From JBJEFI01 sp051873875 (lineage in GTDB: Bacteria; Bacillota; Bacilli; Bacillales; Bacillaceae_G): a stretch of 5,152 nucleotides of DNA. The position numbers and the translations under genes are program-made. The stretch spans positions 1 to 5,152 of the forward strand of contig JBJEFI010000154.1 in NCBI GenBank assembly GCA_051873875.1. Direction: 5' to 3'. The first letter of the stretch is position 1. Each line of letters begins with the position of its first letter. Positions 5,103 through 5,152 of this stretch are shown piece by piece. The notes below the pieces were generated by a model that ran no database searches, was not told the origin of the DNA, and saw only the letters and a list, made by a program, of their open reading frames with translations.

Positions 5103-5152
5103 TTTCTTTGATCCTATCGTTATATTATCCAAACTACTGCCCTACTCGAACT

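Noticed and set aside
5041..5110. The palindrome as an ordinary intrinsic terminator
   Set aside because: The plus-strand tail is poor in U and the minus-strand tail is A-rich; the nested inner hairpin is also unusual for a terminator. Not fully excluded.
1..5152. CRISPR array, tRNA, rRNA or complete insertion sequence
   Set aside because: No regularly spaced repeats, cloverleaf sequence, conserved rRNA segments or transposase motifs were seen on either strand by eye.

Overview
The window is AT-rich and reads like Bacillota, most likely a Bacillus-type host. The evidence is AGG/GGAGG-type ribosome binding sites, sigma-A promoters (two with extended TGn -10 boxes), U-tailed hairpin terminators and AT-rich codon use. 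All recognisable genes lie on the minus strand, so the biological order runs from right to left. A conjugation ATPase beside arsenic-resistance genes suggests an accessory replicon or integrative element carrying resistance cargo; this is inferred from gene content.

Right end (about 4670-5152): a 62-bp nested palindrome (5041-5102) resembles the right-end hairpin of IS200/IS605-type elements. It lies directly at the 5' edge of what appears to be a decaying gene for a small membrane protein (4670-5042, minus). Only the last 79 codons of that gene are open. An in-frame TAA, an upstream frameshift and a missing start separate them from the older 5' half.

Middle (1798-4620): one large gene for a VirD4/TraG-type coupling protein, an inner-membrane ATPase that brings DNA to a type IV secretion channel. 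It has an extended -10 promoter and a terminator-like hairpin in its leader just before the ribosome binding site, which looks like an attenuator. No other secretion gene is in the window.

Left (1-1555): an arsenic block of three separately punctuated transcription units. They are a GNAT acetyltransferase of the phosphinothricin/arsinothricin type (probably arsN1), an ArsR-family repressor with a CVC arsenite-sensing motif, and the first 68 codons of an ACR3-type arsenite efflux pump. The pump gene has its own promoter with two abutting palindromic operator candidates. Together they would sense As(III), export it, and acetylate the arsenic-containing antibiotic arsinothricin or a related glutamate analogue.

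I saw no rRNA, tRNA, CRISPR array, origin or complete insertion sequence. The most notable items are the coupling-protein leader hairpin, the IS605-like palindrome with its adjacent broken gene, and the link of an arsN1-like gene to ars genes on a possibly mobile backbone.
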